This document shows, one piece after another, positions 31,914-43,153 of a stretch of 64,000 nt of DNA. The notes below the pieces were generated by a model. It was given only the letters and a program-made list of their open reading frames with translations. It did not search any database and was not told where the DNA came from. A program made the position numbers and the translations under genes. The DNA is from Buttiauxella gaviniae ATCC 51604 (GTDB lineage: Bacteria > Pseudomonadota > Gammaproteobacteria > Enterobacterales > Enterobacteriaceae), in assembly GCF_001654835.1 (NCBI RefSeq), contig NZ_LXEP01000028.1, forward strand, positions 163,974 to 227,973, in the 5' to 3' direction. Every line of letters starts with the position of its first letter. Position 1 is the first letter of the stretch.

Positions 31914-31939
31914 GGGGGCCTGTCTCAGGCCCCCTTTTT
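31914..31939 (+). terminator. Hairpin terminator/attenuator between rpsB and tsf
   Basis: GGGGGCC TGTCTCA GGCCCCC followed by TTTTT. In E. coli a similar hairpin lowers tsf transcription relative to rpsB; partial readthrough is expected here. Confidence 0.88.
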
Positions 31940-31977
31940 ATTTTGAGCCAGGGTTCGTCTATTTCGTGGACCAGGGC

Positions 31978-31998
31978 TTATCTCTCTCTACGAGATAA
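31978..31998 (+). other. Leader hairpin before tsf
   Basis: TTATCTC / GAGATAA 7-bp stem with a pyrimidine-rich loop, ending 3 bases before the tsf ribosome site AGGA. It could influence tsf translation or mark an RNA processing site. Confidence 0.5.
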
Positions 31999-32012
31999 CC
32001 GAGGATTTTAGA

Positions 32013-32864
32013 ATGGCTGATATTACTGCTGCTCTGGTAAAAGAACTGCGTGAACGTACTGGCGCAGGCATGATGGATTGCAAAAAGTCACTGACTGAAG
32101 CTAATGGCGACATCGAGCTGGCAATCGAAAACATGCGTAAGTCTGGTGCGATCAAAGCAGCTAAGAAAGCAGGCAACGTAGCTGCTGACGGCGTGATCAA
32201 AACTAAGATCGCAGACGGCTACGCTGTGATTCTGGAAGTTAACTGCCAGACTGACTTCGTTGCTAAAGATGGTGGTTTCCAGGCATTTGCTGACAAAGTG
32301 CTGGACGCTGCTGCTGCAGGCAAAGTTACTGACATCGAAGTACTGAAAGCACAGTTCGAAGAAGAGCGTGTTGCACTGGTTGCTAAAATCGGTGAGAACA
32401 TCAACATTCGTCGTGTTGCTGTTCTGGAAGGTGATGTTCTGGGTAGCTACCTGCACGGTGCTCGCATCGGTGTTGTTGTTGCAGCTAAAGGCGCTGACGA
32501 AGAGCTGGTTAAGCAAATCGCTATGCACGTTGCTGCAAGCAAGCCAGAATTCGTTAAGCCAGAAGACGTGTCTGCTGAAGTTGTTGAGAAAGAGTACCAG
32601 GTTCAGCTGGACATCGCTATGCAGTCTGGCAAGCCGAAAGAAATCGCAGAGAAAATGGTTGAAGGCCGCATGAAGAAATTCACCGGTGAAGTTTCTCTGA
32701 CTGGTCAGCCTTTCGTTATCGAGCCAAGCAAAACTGTTGGTCAGTTGCTGAAAGAGCACAATGCTGACGTAACTGGCTTCATCCGCTTTGAAGTGGGCGA
32801 AGGCATCCAGAAAGTTGAGACTGACTTCGCAGCAGAAGTTGCTGCAATGTCCAAGCAGTCTTAA
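32013..32864 (+). CDS. tsf: Elongation factor Ts
   Basis: Nucleotide exchange factor for EF-Tu, 283 aa. The N-terminal [15 protein letters not shown] and the TDFVAKD motif that contacts EF-Tu are intact. It follows rpsB. Confidence 0.99.
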   Translation: MADITAALVKELRERTGAGMMDCKKSLTEANGDIELAIENMRKSGAIKAAKKAGNVAADGVIKTKIADGYAVILEVNCQTDFVAKDGGFQAFADKVLDAAAAGKVTDIEVLKAQFEEERVALVAKIGENINIRRVAVLEGDVLGSYLHGARIGVVVAAKGADEELVKQIAMHVAASKPEFVKPEDVSAEVVEKEYQVQLDIAMQSGKPKEIAEKMVEGRMKKFTGEVSLTGQPFVIEPSKTVGQLLKEHNADVTGFIRFEVGEGIQKVETDFAAEVAAMSKQS

Positions 32865-32869
32865 TTTTT

Positions 32870-32900
32870 AAAGGGAGCCGCCAATTGGCGGTTCCTTTTT
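32870..32900 (+). terminator. tsf terminator
   Basis: AAAGGGAGCCGCCAATTGGCGGTTCC followed by TTTTT, right after the tsf stop. Confidence 0.9.
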
Positions 32901-33007
32901 ATCTGGCTTTAAAAATCAGCCTGCTCTGATACAGATCTTGTTGATATGCGACATTATGTCGTCTGAATTTACCATCCCCATTCGTTGACTGTTCCCAGGA
33001 AAGAATC

Positions 33008-33733
33008 ATGGCTACCAATGCAAAACCTGTCTACAAACGCATTCTGCTCAAGCTAAGCGGCGAAGCGCTGCAAGGTACCGAAGGCTTCGGTATTGATGCA
33101 AGCATCCTTGATCGTATGGCTCAGGAAATTAAAGAGCTGGTTGAATTGGGTATTCAGGTCGGGGTGGTGATTGGTGGTGGCAACTTATTCCGCGGTGCAG
33201 GCTTGGCAAAAGCCGGTATGAACCGTGTTGTGGGCGACCACATGGGCATGCTGGCAACCGTAATGAACGGCCTGGCAATGCGTGATGCGCTTCATCGCGC
33301 CTATGTGAACGCCCGCCTGATGTCTGCTATTCCATTGAATGGCGTATGTGATAACTACAGCTGGGCAGAAGCTATCAGCTTGCTGCGCAATAACCGCGTA
33401 GTTATCCTGGCAGCTGGTACCGGTAATCCGTTCTTTACTACTGACTCTGCTGCGTGTTTGCGTGGTATTGAGATTGAAGCGGACGTAGTACTGAAAGCCA
33501 CGAAAGTAGATGGCGTGTTTACTGCGGATCCGGTTCAAGATCCTACCGCCACGCTTTGTGAGCAATTGACCTATACCGAAGTACTGGAAAAAGAACTGAA
33601 AGTGATGGATTTGGCTGCGTTTACGCTGGCCCGCGATCACAAAATACCGATTCGTGTTTTCAATATGAACAAACCTGGTGCGCTTCGCCGTGTGGTCATG
33701 GGTGAAAAAGAAGGCACATTGATCACTGAGTAA
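33008..33733 (+). CDS. pyrH: UMP kinase
   Basis: Phosphorylates UMP to UDP as a hexamer, activated by GTP and inhibited by UTP. It is 241 aa. The amino-acid kinase fold motifs [20 protein letters not shown] and [13 protein letters not shown] are present. Good AGGAAAG site upstream. Confidence 0.98.
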   Translation: MATNAKPVYKRILLKLSGEALQGTEGFGIDASILDRMAQEIKELVELGIQVGVVIGGGNLFRGAGLAKAGMNRVVGDHMGMLATVMNGLAMRDALHRAYVNARLMSAIPLNGVCDNYSWAEAISLLRNNRVVILAAGTGNPFFTTDSAACLRGIEIEADVVLKATKVDGVFTADPVQDPTATLCEQLTYTEVLEKELKVMDLAAFTLARDHKIPIRVFNMNKPGALRRVVMGEKEGTLITE

Positions 33734-33796
33734 TTTCAGTCGATGCTTAATCAGGGTAAGATTCAGTTTCAGATAGTGTTAACAGGCAACCCCAAC

Positions 33797-33826
33797 GGGC
33801 GCCATGAATAAACAGGGCTATACTTA
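33797..33826 (+). promoter_or_regulatory. Possible frr promoter
   Basis: TATACT at 33819-33824 in the 160-bp pyrH-frr gap resembles a -10 element. No good -35 is seen, so this is a weak candidate. Confidence 0.3.
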
Positions 33827-33893
33827 GCTCGCAGCGTCTGCATAGCGGCGTGAAGTGTGGTCTGCCCTAAACCAGTTTTCAAGGATTCGTAAC

Positions 33894-34451
33894 GTGATTA
33901 GCGATATCAGAAAAGATGCCGAAGTGCGTATGGAAAAATGCGTAGAAGCGTTCAAAACCCAAATCAGTAAAATCCGCACCGGCCGCGCCTCTCCATCTCT
34001 GCTGGACGGCATCATTGTGGAGTATTACGGCACCCCGACTCCACTGCGCCAATTGGCAAGCGTAACGGTTGAAGATTCTCGCACACTGAAGATCAACGTG
34101 TTTGACCGCTCACTGAGCCAGGCCGTTGAGAAAGCGATCATGACTTCCGACCTCGGTCTGAACCCAAGCTCTGCTGGTACTGACATTCGTGTTCCACTAC
34201 CTGCACTGACTGAAGAACGCCGTAAAGATCTGATCAAAATTGTACGTGGCGAAGCTGAAGGCGCACGCGTGGCGGTTCGTAACGTTCGCCGTGATGCTAA
34301 CGACAAAGTTAAAGCGCTGCTGAAAGATAAAGAAATCAGTGAAGATGACGATCGCCGTTCTCAGGACGACGTTCAGAAAATGACTGATGCTGCTATCAAG
34401 AAAGTAGATGCTGCACTTGCTGAGAAAGAAGCTGAGTTGATGCAGTTCTAA
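33894..34451 (+). CDS. frr: Ribosome recycling factor
   Basis: Splits post-termination ribosomes with EF-G. It is 185 aa, the E. coli length, when started at GTG 33894 (reading [15 protein letters not shown]), which has AAGGA eight bases upstream; E. coli frr also uses GTG. An ATG 13 codons earlier gives non-family residues. [15 protein letters not shown] is conserved. Confidence 0.97.
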   Translation: MISDIRKDAEVRMEKCVEAFKTQISKIRTGRASPSLLDGIIVEYYGTPTPLRQLASVTVEDSRTLKINVFDRSLSQAVEKAIMTSDLGLNPSSAGTDIRVPLPALTEERRKDLIKIVRGEAEGARVAVRNVRRDANDKVKALLKDKEISEDDDRRSQDDVQKMTDAAIKKVDAALAEKEAELMQF

Positions 34452-34471
34452 TCCGTTGAGATGACGGATCA

Positions 34472-34526
34472 AACGCCGTATGCAAGCCGTGGCTCATGCC
34501 ACGATTATTGTCTACGGCGTTTTTTA
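34472..34526 (+). terminator. frr terminator
   Basis: Outer stem AACGCCGTA / TACGGCGTT and an inner CCGTGGC/GCCACG hairpin, followed by a T-run. It lies 20 bp past frr and ends 34 bp before dxr. Confidence 0.8.
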
Positions 34527-34560
34527 TTTGATTATTCATACTAAAACTCCAGAGCGTCCC

Positions 34561-35760
34561 ATGAAGCAACTGACCATTCTTGGCTCTACCGGATCTATCG
34601 GTACCAGTACCCTCAGCGTTGTTCGTCATAATCCTGATAAGTTTTCCGTCACGGCCCTGGTTGCCGGGAAAAATGTCGCGCGCATGGCTGAGCAGTGCCT
34701 GGAGTTCAAGCCTCGCTGGGCAGTAATGGATGATGAAGTCTCTGCCGGTGAGTTACGCCGTTTGCTCAAAGAGCAGGGGAGTCGCACTGAAGTTCTGGCG
34801 GGGCAGCAGGCGGCTTGTGAAATGGCTGCGCTGGACGAAGTGAATCAGGTTATGGCAGCTATTGTTGGGGCAGCAGGTCTGTTACCCACGCTTGCGGCGA
34901 TTGCGGCGGGTAAGCAAGTTTTGCTGGCAAATAAAGAAGCACTGGTGACTTGTGGGCGTCTGTTTATGGATGCTGTACAACGAAGCCACGCACAGCTTCT
35001 GCCTATCGACAGCGAACACAACGCAATTTTTCAGAGTTTACCGGAAACAATTCAGCAAAACCTCGGGTACGCTGAACTTGAGGGTAATGGCGTTTCGTCG
35101 ATTATTCTTACCGGATCAGGTGGCCCATTCCGTGAGACGCCGTTAGGTGAACTGACAGTAATGACTCCGGACCAGGCTTGTAGCCATCCGAACTGGTCGA
35201 TGGGGCGTAAAATCTCAGTCGACTCGGCCACCATGATGAACAAAGGTCTCGAATACATTGAAGCTCGTTGGCTATTCAATGCTTCAGCTAAACAAATGGA
35301 AGTACTGATACATCCGCAGTCGGTTATCCACTCGATGGTTCGTTATCGTGATGGTAGTGTGCTGGCGCAGTTAGGCGCTCCAGATATGCGCACGCCTATC
35401 GCGCACGCCATGGCATTTCCTGAGCGCGTGCAGTCAGGTGTTGAACCGCTCGATTTTTGTAAAATCGGCACTTTCACCTTTATGGAACCGGACTATCATC
35501 GCTATCCTTGTCTGAAGCTTGCGATGGAAGCATTTGAGCAAGGACAGGCTGCAACGACCGTACTGAACGCAGCAAATGAAATTGTGGTTGAGGCTTTCTT
35601 GCAACAACAGCTACGTTTTACAGACATTGCTTCCTTAAATCGTGCCGTCCTTGATAGTGTTGAATTGACTGAGCCGAAGAGTGTGGAAGAGGTTCTTGCT
35701 GTTGATGCGAAAGCACGCGAGGTTGCCCGAGGTTTGGTGACGCGCATCGCTTCTCGATGA
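34561..35760 (+). CDS. dxr: 1-deoxy-D-xylulose 5-phosphate reductoisomerase
   Basis: First committed enzyme of the MEP isoprenoid pathway (fosmidomycin target). It is 399 aa from [14 protein letters not shown]. The NADPH motif GSTGSIG, metal-binding [11 protein letters not shown] and [13 protein letters not shown], and the flexible loop with [10 protein letters not shown] are intact. The 27 in-frame codons upstream overlap the frr terminator and are rejected. Confidence 0.98.
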   Translation: MKQLTILGSTGSIGTSTLSVVRHNPDKFSVTALVAGKNVARMAEQCLEFKPRWAVMDDEVSAGELRRLLKEQGSRTEVLAGQQAACEMAALDEVNQVMAAIVGAAGLLPTLAAIAAGKQVLLANKEALVTCGRLFMDAVQRSHAQLLPIDSEHNAIFQSLPETIQQNLGYAELEGNGVSSIILTGSGGPFRETPLGELTVMTPDQACSHPNWSMGRKISVDSATMMNKGLEYIEARWLFNASAKQMEVLIHPQSVIHSMVRYRDGSVLAQLGAPDMRTPIAHAMAFPERVQSGVEPLDFCKIGTFTFMEPDYHRYPCLKLAMEAFEQGQAATTVLNAANEIVVEAFLQQQLRFTDIASLNRAVLDSVELTEPKSVEEVLAVDAKAREVARGLVTRIASR

Positions 35761-35860
35761 TTATTTATTCAGCTGATGTGCCTCTATTTGTTAGCTTTGT
35801 GCTTCAGTGATATAGTCTGCGCCATCTTTCGTCCAGGAATAACTGACTGAAAGATTGGTA

Positions 35861-35886
35861 AGCCGTGTTATAGCACGGCTTTTTTA
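35861..35886 (+). terminator. dxr terminator
   Basis: AGCCGTG / CACGGCT stem followed by TTTTTTAT in the dxr-uppS gap. Confidence 0.9.
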
Positions 35887-35946
35887 TGTAAAAGCTGAGA
35901 TCATTCTGAGTACCGCTTAATCCTTATCTGGGAATAATTACGCGTT

Positions 35947-36699
35947 ATGTTGTCTGCAAACCAACAATTAAGCGAAACACAATCCGAACATGGCGCGCGC
36001 CATGTTGCCATTATTATGGATGGCAACGGTCGCTGGGCGAAACGACAAGGGAAGATGAGGGTTTCCGGCCATAAGGCTGGGGCGAAATCTGTTCGCCGGG
36101 CGGTAAGTTTTGCGGCAAATAATGGTATAGATGCACTTACGCTCTATGCTTTTAGTAGTGAAAACTGGAATCGTCCAGCTCAAGAAGTTAGCGCACTAAT
36201 GGAGTTGTTTGTGTGGGCTTTAGACAGTGAAGTCAAAAGTCTGCATCGTCACAATGTCCGTTTGCGTATTATCGGCGATATCAGCCGATTCAATGCTCGC
36301 CTGCAAGAACGTATCAAAAAAGCCGAAGACTTAACGAGTGCCAACACAGGTTTGACTCTCAATATTGCCGCGAACTATGGCGGTCGTTGGGATATTATTC
36401 AAGGTGTGCGGCATCTTGCCGAACAGGTGCAAGAAGGCTTACTACGTCCAGACCAGATTGATGAAGAGATGCTGAGTAAGCAAATCTGCATGAATGAACT
36501 GGCTCCCGTAGATTTAGTAATTAGGACAGGGGGAGAGCATCGTATTAGTAACTTTCTGATTTGGCAGATTGCCTATGCAGAACTTTATTTCACCGATGTT
36601 CTTTGGCCTGATTTCGATGAACAAGACTTTGAAGGTGCACTAAATGCTTTTGCAAATCGAGAGCGTCGTTTTGGCGGCACAGCACCTGGTAGTGAGTAA
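35947..36699 (+). CDS. uppS: Undecaprenyl diphosphate synthase (cis-prenyltransferase)
   Basis: Makes C55 undecaprenyl diphosphate, the lipid carrier for peptidoglycan and O-antigen. It is 250 aa. Catalytic Asp is in IIMDGNGRWAKRQG (D25); the NYGGRWDII, RTGGEHRISNFL and ELYFTDVLWPDF motifs are conserved. First gene of the envelope operon running to accA. Confidence 0.98.
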   Translation: MLSANQQLSETQSEHGARHVAIIMDGNGRWAKRQGKMRVSGHKAGAKSVRRAVSFAANNGIDALTLYAFSSENWNRPAQEVSALMELFVWALDSEVKSLHRHNVRLRIIGDISRFNARLQERIKKAEDLTSANTGLTLNIAANYGGRWDIIQGVRHLAEQVQEGLLRPDQIDEEMLSKQICMNELAPVDLVIRTGGEHRISNFLIWQIAYAELYFTDVLWPDFDEQDFEGALNAFANRERRFGGTAPGSE

Positions 36700-36717
36700 G
36701 CCTGTTGGGGGTCACTT

Positions 36718-37575
36718 TTGCTGAAGTATCGCCTGCTTTCTGCGTTTATTTTAATCCCGGTGGTTATTGCCGCGTTATTCTGGCTTCCACCAGTAGGATT
36801 TGCTATTACAACCCTCGTGGTATGTATGCTGGCAGCCTGGGAATGGGGACAATTGGCAGGTTTTAAAGCACGTTCTCAACGTGTATGGCTTGCTGTATTG
36901 TGTGGTCTGTTACTGGCATTAATGCTTTATGCATTACCCGAATACCAGCGTACGGTTCATATTCCGTTGATTGAGGCTTCGCTATGGGCATCACTTGCCT
37001 GGTGGTTTGCCGCGCTGTTACTGGTGTTGTTTTATCCGGGTTCTGCATCAATCTGGCGCAACTCAAAAACGTTGCGTCTATTGTTTGGCGTATTAACGAT
37101 TGTGCCGTTTTTCTGGGGCATGATTGTATTACGTAACTGGCATTACGATATTAACCACTACACTGGCTCAATCTGGCTGTTGTATGTGATGGTTCTGGTC
37201 TGGGGTGCAGACTCCGGTGCTTATATGTTTGGCAAAATGTTTGGCAAACACAAATTAGCGCCGAAAGTGTCTCCGGGTAAAACCTGGCAGGGCTTCTTTG
37301 GTGGGTTGTTCACTTCTGCGATTATCTCCGTGCTGTTCGGCATGTGGGCGAATCTGGATGTGTCACCGGCTATTCTGTTGACCTGTTCGGTTATTGCCGC
37401 TCTTGCTTCAGTATTGGGCGATTTAACCGAAAGTATGTTTAAGCGTGAAGCAGGGATTAAAGATAGCGGTCACCTGATCCCCGGTCATGGTGGTATCCTT
37501 GACCGCATTGATAGCCTCACAGCAGCAGTACCGGTATTTGCCTGTCTGTTATTGCTGGTATTCAGGACGATTTAA
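36718..37575 (+). CDS. cdsA: Phosphatidate cytidylyltransferase
   Basis: Makes CDP-diacylglycerol, the precursor of all phospholipids. Inner-membrane protein of 285 aa with about eight segments. The family signature [21 protein letters not shown] is intact in the C-terminal third. The start is TTG at 36718, which gives the E. coli N-terminus ([20 protein letters not shown]). Confidence 0.97.
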   Translation: MLKYRLLSAFILIPVVIAALFWLPPVGFAITTLVVCMLAAWEWGQLAGFKARSQRVWLAVLCGLLLALMLYALPEYQRTVHIPLIEASLWASLAWWFAALLLVLFYPGSASIWRNSKTLRLLFGVLTIVPFFWGMIVLRNWHYDINHYTGSIWLLYVMVLVWGADSGAYMFGKMFGKHKLAPKVSPGKTWQGFFGGLFTSAIISVLFGMWANLDVSPAILLTCSVIAALASVLGDLTESMFKREAGIKDSGHLIPGHGGILDRIDSLTAAVPVFACLLLLVFRTI

Positions 37576-37586
37576 CGGAAGGTTAT

Positions 37587-38939
37587 ATGCTGAGCTTACT
37601 CTGGAATTTGGCTGCGTTTATTGTCGCACTGGGTGTATTAATTACCGTGCATGAGTTCGGCCATTTCTGGGTTGCTCGCCGCTGTGGTGTCAAAGTAGAG
37701 CGCTTTTCCATTGGTTTTGGTAAAGCGCTCTGGCGTCGTTCCGATCGCCACGGTACCGAATTTGTAATCGCCCTGATCCCACTTGGTGGTTATGTCAAAA
37801 TGCTTGATGAGCGTGTTGAGCCGGTTACGCCGGAACTACGCCATCAGGCCTTTAATAACAAAACCGTTTCTCAACGCGCTGCAATTATTGCAGCCGGTCC
37901 TATTGCTAACTTTATCTTCGCTGTGTTTGCCTACTGGCTGGTGTTTATCATCGGTGTCCCTGGTGTTCGTCCGGTTGTTGGTGAAGTAATGCCCAACTCG
38001 ATAGCAGCAGAAGCACAAATTGCACCAGGCATGGAACTTAAAGCGATAGATGGTATCGAAACGCCTGACTGGGAATCGGTTCAACTTGAGTTGATGGCAA
38101 AGATTGGTGATGACAGTGTTAATCTGACGCTGGCACCACTAGGTTCAAATCTGAAAAGTGAGAAAACGCTTGATTTGCGCCACTGGCAATTTGAGCCAGA
38201 AAAGCAGGATCCGATTACTTCATTAGGCATCGGACCTCGCCGTCCGCAAATTGAAACGGTATTACAAGAAGTACAGCCCGATTCCGCAGCGAGCAAAGCG
38301 GGTTTGCAAGCCGGGGACAGGATCGTTAAAGTCAACGGTGCGGCGCTTGTTCAGTGGACAGAATTTGTTAGTCAGGTGCGTGACAATCCAGGTCACCCAC
38401 TGGAGCTAGAAATAGAAAGACAAGGGGCACTCTTGTCTTTAACGCTGATACCGGATACAAAACCGGGTAAAGCGAAGGCTGAAGGGTTTGCGGGGGTAGT
38501 ACCAAAAGTTATCCCGCTGCCTGATGAGTATAAAACAGTACGCCAGTATGGGCCGTTTGCTGCTGTCGCAGAAGCCACAGATAAAACCTGGCAACTGATG
38601 AAGCTTACAGTCAACATGCTGGGAAAATTAATAACCGGTGACATCAAACTGAATAACCTCAGTGGGCCAATCTCTATAGCTCAAGGGGCAGGGATGTCAG
38701 CGGAATCTGGGTTGATTTACTATCTGATGTTCCTGGCGCTGATTAGCGTTAATCTGGGGATAATCAACCTGTTTCCGTTACCCGTCCTGGACGGGGGGCA
38801 TCTGCTCTTTTTGGCGATTGAAAAGCTAAAGGGTGGGCCGGTTTCCGAGCGAGTTCAAGACTTTAGTTACCGCATTGGCTCTATATTGCTGGTGCTGTTG
38901 ATGGGGCTTGCACTTTTCAATGATTTCTCTCGGTTTTAG
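37587..38939 (+). CDS. rseP: Site-2 intramembrane zinc protease RseP
   Basis: Second cut of the sigma-E pathway: cleaves RseA after DegS, and clears signal peptides. It is 450 aa. The zinc motif HEFGH (residues 22-26) lies in the first membrane segment; two periplasmic PDZ domains follow; the third zinc ligand is in [11 protein letters not shown]. It lies 11 bp after cdsA. A sigma-E-type promoter for the genes downstream lies inside it. Confidence 0.98.
   Translation: MLSLLWNLAAFIVALGVLITVHEFGHFWVARRCGVKVERFSIGFGKALWRRSDRHGTEFVIALIPLGGYVKMLDERVEPVTPELRHQAFNNKTVSQRAAIIAAGPIANFIFAVFAYWLVFIIGVPGVRPVVGEVMPNSIAAEAQIAPGMELKAIDGIETPDWESVQLELMAKIGDDSVNLTLAPLGSNLKSEKTLDLRHWQFEPEKQDPITSLGIGPRRPQIETVLQEVQPDSAASKAGLQAGDRIVKVNGAALVQWTEFVSQVRDNPGHPLELEIERQGALLSLTLIPDTKPGKAKAEGFAGVVPKVIPLPDEYKTVRQYGPFAAVAEATDKTWQLMKLTVNMLGKLITGDIKLNNLSGPISIAQGAGMSAESGLIYYLMFLALISVNLGIINLFPLPVLDGGHLLFLAIEKLKGGPVSERVQDFSYRIGSILLVLLMGLALFNDFSRF
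38033..38060 (+). promoter_or_regulatory. Sigma-E-type promoter inside rseP, upstream of bamA
   Basis: GGAACTT (38033-38039), a 16-base spacer, then TCGAA (38056-38060), matching the sigma-E consensus GGAACTT-N15-19-TCNNA. E. coli has a sigma-E promoter for bamA (yaeT) inside rseP, and this lies in the same codons. Confidence 0.7.
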
Positions 38940-38971
38940 AGAGAATAGGTTAGGAAGAACGCATAACAACG

Positions 38972-41386
38972 ATGGCGATGAAAAAGTTGCTCATAGCGTC
39001 GCTGCTGTTTAGCAGCGCCACCGTATACGGTGCAGACGGGTTCGTGGTGAAGGATATTCATTTCGAAGGCCTGCAGCGAGTCGCCGTCGGTGCGGCCCTC
39101 CTCAGCATGCCGGTTCGCGTAGGCGATACTGTCTCTGACGAGGATATCAGTAATACTATTCGTTCACTGTTTGCTACCGGGAACTTCGAAGATGTCCGGG
39201 TACTTCGTGATGGCGAAACGTTAGTTGTTCAGGTGAAAGAACGCCCGACAATCGCGAGTATTACCTTCTCCGGTAACAAGTCCGTGAAGGACGACATGCT
39301 CAAGCAGAACCTCGAGGCTTCTAGTGTGCGTGTCGGCGAATCACTGGATAGAACGACCCTGGCTGATATTGAAAAAGGGCTGGAAGATTTCTATTACAGC
39401 GTTGGTAAGTACAGTGCCAGCGTGAAAGCCGTTGTTACGCCATTGCCGCGTAACCGTGTTGACCTGAAACTGGTATTCCAGGAAGGCGTTTCTGCCAAAA
39501 TTCAGCAAATCAACATCGTCGGCAACCATGCGTTTACGACTGATGAACTCATTTCGCATTTCCAGTTGCGCGATGAAGTGCCATGGTGGAACGTGGTGGG
39601 TGACCGTAAATACCAGAAACAGAAGCTGGCCGGCGACCTCGAAACGCTGCGCAGTTACTATCTGGATCGCGGTTATGCACGCTTTAACATCGATTCGACT
39701 CAGGTCAGTTTGACGCCTGATAAGAAAAGCATTTACGTGACCATCAACGTTACAGAAGGCGATCAATACAAGATTGCTGGCGTGACGGTGAACGGTAATC
39801 TGGCAGGGCACTCAGCAGAAATTGAAACGCTGACTAAACTCAAACCAGGTGAGCTTTATAACGGCACCAAAGTGACCAAGATGGAAGACGACATCAAGAA
39901 ATTGTTGGGTCGTTATGGTTACGCCTATCCACGAGTGCAGACACAACCTGAAATCAACGATGCAGATAAGACCGTTAAACTGCATGTGAACGTTGATTCT
40001 GGTAACCGTTACTACGTGCGTAAAATTCGTTTTGAAGGCAACGACACCAGTAAAGATTCAGTCCTGCGTCGCGAAATGCGCCAAATGGAAGGGACTTGGC
40101 TGGGTAGCGATCTTGTGAACTCAGGTAAAGATCGTCTGAATCGTTTGGGTTACTTCGAAACTGTAGATGTTGATACGCAACGTGTGTCAGGTAGCCCTGA
40201 CCAGGTTGATGTGGTCTACAAAGTTAAAGAGCGCAACACCGGTAGTTTCAACTTTGGTGTGGGTTACGGTACTGAAAGTGGTATCAGTTTCCAGGTCGGT
40301 GTCCAACAGGATAACTGGTTAGGAACAGGCTACTCGGTTGGTATCAACGGTACCAAAAACGATTATCAGACATATGCTGAATTGTCGGTAACCGATCCGT
40401 ACTTTACAGTTGATGGCGTGAGCCTCGGTGGCCGTCTCTTCTACAATGACTTTAAAGCTGATGACGCGGATCTTTCTGACTACACCAACACAAGTTATGG
40501 TGTGGACGGAACGCTTGGCTTCCCGGTTAACGAAAACAACACATTGCGTCTGGGCTTAGGTTACGTGCATAACGACCTGTCCAACATGCAGCCACAGGTT
40601 GCGATGTGGCGTTATTTGGATTCTGTTGGTCAATCGGCTAGCACATCATCTGATGACAATGGTTTTGCTGCAGATGACTTCACGCTGAACTATGGCTGGA
40701 CGTACAACAAACTTGACCGTGGTTACTTCCCAACAGAAGGCTCACGCGTAAACCTGAACGGTAAAGTGACCGTTCCGGGTTCAGATAACGAGTTCTATAA
40801 AGTGACTCTGGATACTGCGAGCTACTTCCCAATTGATGAGGATCATACCTGGGTCATGTTAGGACGTACTCGTTGGGGCTACGGTGATGGTCTTGGCGGC
40901 AAAGAAATGCCGTTCTATGAGAACTTCTATGCCGGTGGTTCCAGTACTGTTCGTGGTTTCCAGTCAAATAACATTGGTCCTAAAGCTGTTTATTACGGCG
41001 GCAATGATACAGATAACTGTAACAAAGCTTCGTCAACTGAAGTTTGTAGTTCTGACGATGCAGTCGGTGGTAACGCAATGGCAGTGGCAAGTCTTGAACT
41101 TATCACGCCAACGCCGTTCTTGAGCGAGAAGTACGCGAACTCTGTGCGTACTTCCGTGTTCATGGACATGGGTACCGTTTGGGATACTAACTGGGATAAT
41201 ACCAAGTATTCTGCAGACGGGATTCCGGACTACAGTGACCCAAGTAATATTCGTATGTCAGCAGGTATCGCATTGCAATGGATGTCACCGCTGGGGCCGT
41301 TGGTCTTCTCTTATGCCCAACCGTTCAAGAAGTACGAAGGCGACAAAGCGGAACAGTTCCAGTTTAACATTGGTAAAACTTGGTAA
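38972..41386 (+). CDS. bamA: Outer-membrane beta-barrel assembly protein BamA
   Basis: Core of the BAM complex that folds proteins into the outer membrane. It is 804 aa (810 in E. coli). Signal peptide about 1-20 (ends TVYG), five POTRA domains (about 21-420), then a 16-stranded barrel ending FNIGKTW. The lid-loop motif VRGFQ is present ([13 protein letters not shown]), and the extracellular loop with two cysteines ([17 protein letters not shown]) is present. Confidence 0.98.
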   Translation: MAMKKLLIASLLFSSATVYGADGFVVKDIHFEGLQRVAVGAALLSMPVRVGDTVSDEDISNTIRSLFATGNFEDVRVLRDGETLVVQVKERPTIASITFSGNKSVKDDMLKQNLEASSVRVGESLDRTTLADIEKGLEDFYYSVGKYSASVKAVVTPLPRNRVDLKLVFQEGVSAKIQQINIVGNHAFTTDELISHFQLRDEVPWWNVVGDRKYQKQKLAGDLETLRSYYLDRGYARFNIDSTQVSLTPDKKSIYVTINVTEGDQYKIAGVTVNGNLAGHSAEIETLTKLKPGELYNGTKVTKMEDDIKKLLGRYGYAYPRVQTQPEINDADKTVKLHVNVDSGNRYYVRKIRFEGNDTSKDSVLRREMRQMEGTWLGSDLVNSGKDRLNRLGYFETVDVDTQRVSGSPDQVDVVYKVKERNTGSFNFGVGYGTESGISFQVGVQQDNWLGTGYSVGINGTKNDYQTYAELSVTDPYFTVDGVSLGGRLFYNDFKADDADLSDYTNTSYGVDGTLGFPVNENNTLRLGLGYVHNDLSNMQPQVAMWRYLDSVGQSASTSSDDNGFAADDFTLNYGWTYNKLDRGYFPTEGSRVNLNGKVTVPGSDNEFYKVTLDTASYFPIDEDHTWVMLGRTRWGYGDGLGGKEMPFYENFYAGGSSTVRGFQSNNIGPKAVYYGGNDTDNCNKASSTEVCSSDDAVGGNAMAVASLELITPTPFLSEKYANSVRTSVFMDMGTVWDTNWDNTKYSADGIPDYSDPSNIRMSAGIALQWMSPLGPLVFSYAQPFKKYEGDKAEQFQFNIGKTW

Positions 41387-41467
41387 CTGTTCTGTGCGAA
41401 GGAATGCATAAAAGCAGTGTAGCGTTGATGCCAGTTCGCTAAATGCAGAACTGGCACACGCAAAAAA

Positions 41468-41483
41468 GAGTGTCTTCGGACAC
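41468..41483 (+). other. UUCG-tetraloop hairpin between bamA and skp
   Basis: GTGTC-TTCG-GACAC, an exceptionally stable RNA hairpin in the 121-bp bamA-skp spacer, followed by no T-run. It more likely protects or paces a transcript end than terminates. Confidence 0.6.
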
Positions 41484-41507
41484 ATTCGGGATGGTAAGGA
41501 GTTTATT

Positions 41508-42008
41508 GTGAAAAAGTGGTTATTTGCCGCAGGTCTTGGCCTCGCTATGGCTGCATCTGCCAGCGTTCAAGCAGCTGAAAGCATTGCTGTAGTAAACATG
41601 GGCAACCTGTTCCAACAGGTAGCACAGAGCACCGGTGTGTCTAAAACTCTTGAAAACGAGTTTAAAGGCCGCGCAAGCGAGTTGCAGAATATGGAAGGCG
41701 ACCTGCAGTCCAAAATGCAAAAGCTGCAACGCGATGGTTCTACCATGAAAGCTGCTGACCGCAGCAAAGCTGAAAAAGATCTGATGGCTCAACGTCAGCA
41801 GTTCCAGACTAAAGCTCAGGCATTCGAACAAGATCGTCAACGTCGCTCTAACGAAGAGCGTGGCAAACTGGTTACTCGTATTCAGAGCGCAGTGAAGAAA
41901 GTTGCTGACGACAAAGGCATCGACGTAGTTCTGGATGCTAACACCGTTGCTTATGCTGGCAGCAGTGTTAAAGACATCACTTCAGATGTTCTGAAACAGG
42001 TTAAATAA
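41508..42008 (+). CDS. skp: Periplasmic chaperone Skp
   Basis: Trimeric jellyfish-shaped chaperone for unfolded outer-membrane proteins. It is 166 aa (161 in E. coli). Signal peptide about 1-22; a long charged helical section (residues about 50-130) forms the tentacles. The start is GTG with AAGGA upstream, as in E. coli. Confidence 0.97.
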   Translation: MKKWLFAAGLGLAMAASASVQAAESIAVVNMGNLFQQVAQSTGVSKTLENEFKGRASELQNMEGDLQSKMQKLQRDGSTMKAADRSKAEKDLMAQRQQFQTKAQAFEQDRQRRSNEERGKLVTRIQSAVKKVADDKGIDVVLDANTVAYAGSSVKDITSDVLKQVK

Positions 42009-42011
42009 GTA

Positions 42012-43037
42012 ATGTCTTCAATTCGACTGGCTGATTTAGCCCAGCAGTTGGATGCAGATTTGCACGGTGATGGCGATCTCGTCATCACCGGCGTTGCATC
42101 TATGCAAACGGCCCAGGCTGGCCAAATTACGTTCATGGTTAACCCACGTTACCGTGAGCAATTGGCTGTTTGCCAGGCTTCTGCCGTCGTTATGACTGAA
42201 GCCGACCTCCCTTTCGCACATAGCGCGGCATTGGTAGTGAAGAATCCCTACCTCACATATGCTCGCATGGCGCAAATCCTTGATTCCACGCCGCAACCTG
42301 CTCAAAAAATCGCACCAAGTGCAGTGATTGATGCAACTGCGACGTTGGGTAATAACGTAGCCATTGGCGCCAATGCGGTTATCGAATCTGGCGTAGTGCT
42401 TGGTGATAACGTTGTGATTGGTCCTGGCTGTTTCGTGGGTAAACACACCAAAATTGGTGCTGGCACACGCCTGTGGGCGAATGTGTCGGTTTACCATGAA
42501 ATCCAGATCGGTGAACAGTGCCTGGTTCAGTCCGGTACCGTCATCGGTTCAGATGGTTTTGGTTATGCTAACGATCGTGGCAATTGGGTGAAGATCCCCC
42601 AACTTGGTCGCGTGATTATTGGCGATCGTGTCGAGATCGGTGCTTGTACGACGATTGACCGTGGCGCACTAGACGACACGATTATTGGCAATGGTGTTAT
42701 CATTGATAATCAATGCCAGATTGCACATAACGTTGTGATTGGCGACAATACTGCTGTTGCTGGCGGTGTGATCATGGCAGGCAGCCTGAAAATTGGCCGT
42801 TACTGCATGATTGGTGGTGCCAGTGTTATCAATGGCCATATGGAAATCTGCGATAAAGTCACCGTGACTGGAATGGGCATGGTAATGCGCCCTATCACAG
42901 AGCCGGGGGTTTACTCCTCAGGTATTCCACTACAGCCGAACAAAGTGTGGCGTAAAACAGCCGCGTTGGTGATGAATATCGACGAGATCAGCAAACGCTT
43001 GAAATCCGTTGAGAAAAAAATCAATCAACAAGACTAA
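42012..43037 (+). CDS. lpxD: UDP-3-O-(3-hydroxyacyl)glucosamine N-acyltransferase LpxD
   Basis: Third step of lipid A synthesis: adds the N-linked 3-hydroxymyristate. It is 341 aa. A uridine-binding N-terminal domain is followed by a left-handed beta-helix of hexapeptide repeats; the catalytic His is in [12 protein letters not shown]. It lies 3 bp after skp. Confidence 0.98.
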   Translation: MSSIRLADLAQQLDADLHGDGDLVITGVASMQTAQAGQITFMVNPRYREQLAVCQASAVVMTEADLPFAHSAALVVKNPYLTYARMAQILDSTPQPAQKIAPSAVIDATATLGNNVAIGANAVIESGVVLGDNVVIGPGCFVGKHTKIGAGTRLWANVSVYHEIQIGEQCLVQSGTVIGSDGFGYANDRGNWVKIPQLGRVIIGDRVEIGACTTIDRGALDDTIIGNGVIIDNQCQIAHNVVIGDNTAVAGGVIMAGSLKIGRYCMIGGASVINGHMEICDKVTVTGMGMVMRPITEPGVYSSGIPLQPNKVWRKTAALVMNIDEISKRLKSVEKKINQQD

Positions 43038-43076
43038 AAGTCACCCGCCCAAGACGCGTTAGTGCTTACTGATTTG

Positions 43077-43111
43077 CGGCCTGCTAGCTATCCCGAGATA
43101 GTCGCAGGCCG
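43077..43111 (+). other. Stem-loop in the lpxD-fabZ spacer
   Basis: Outer stem CGGCCTGC / GCAGGCCG and inner CTATC-CCGA-GATAG. There is no proper T-run after it, so it is more likely an RNA processing or stability structure than a full terminator. Confidence 0.6.
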
Positions 43112-43153
43112 TGTTATTATTGTCATTTGGTACATTTAGACAGGAAGAGTATC

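Noticed and set aside
32088..32759. 223-aa minus-strand open frame opposite tsf
   Set aside because: Antisense shadow of a highly expressed gene with biased codons; Phe/Asn/Cys-rich with no recognisable domain.
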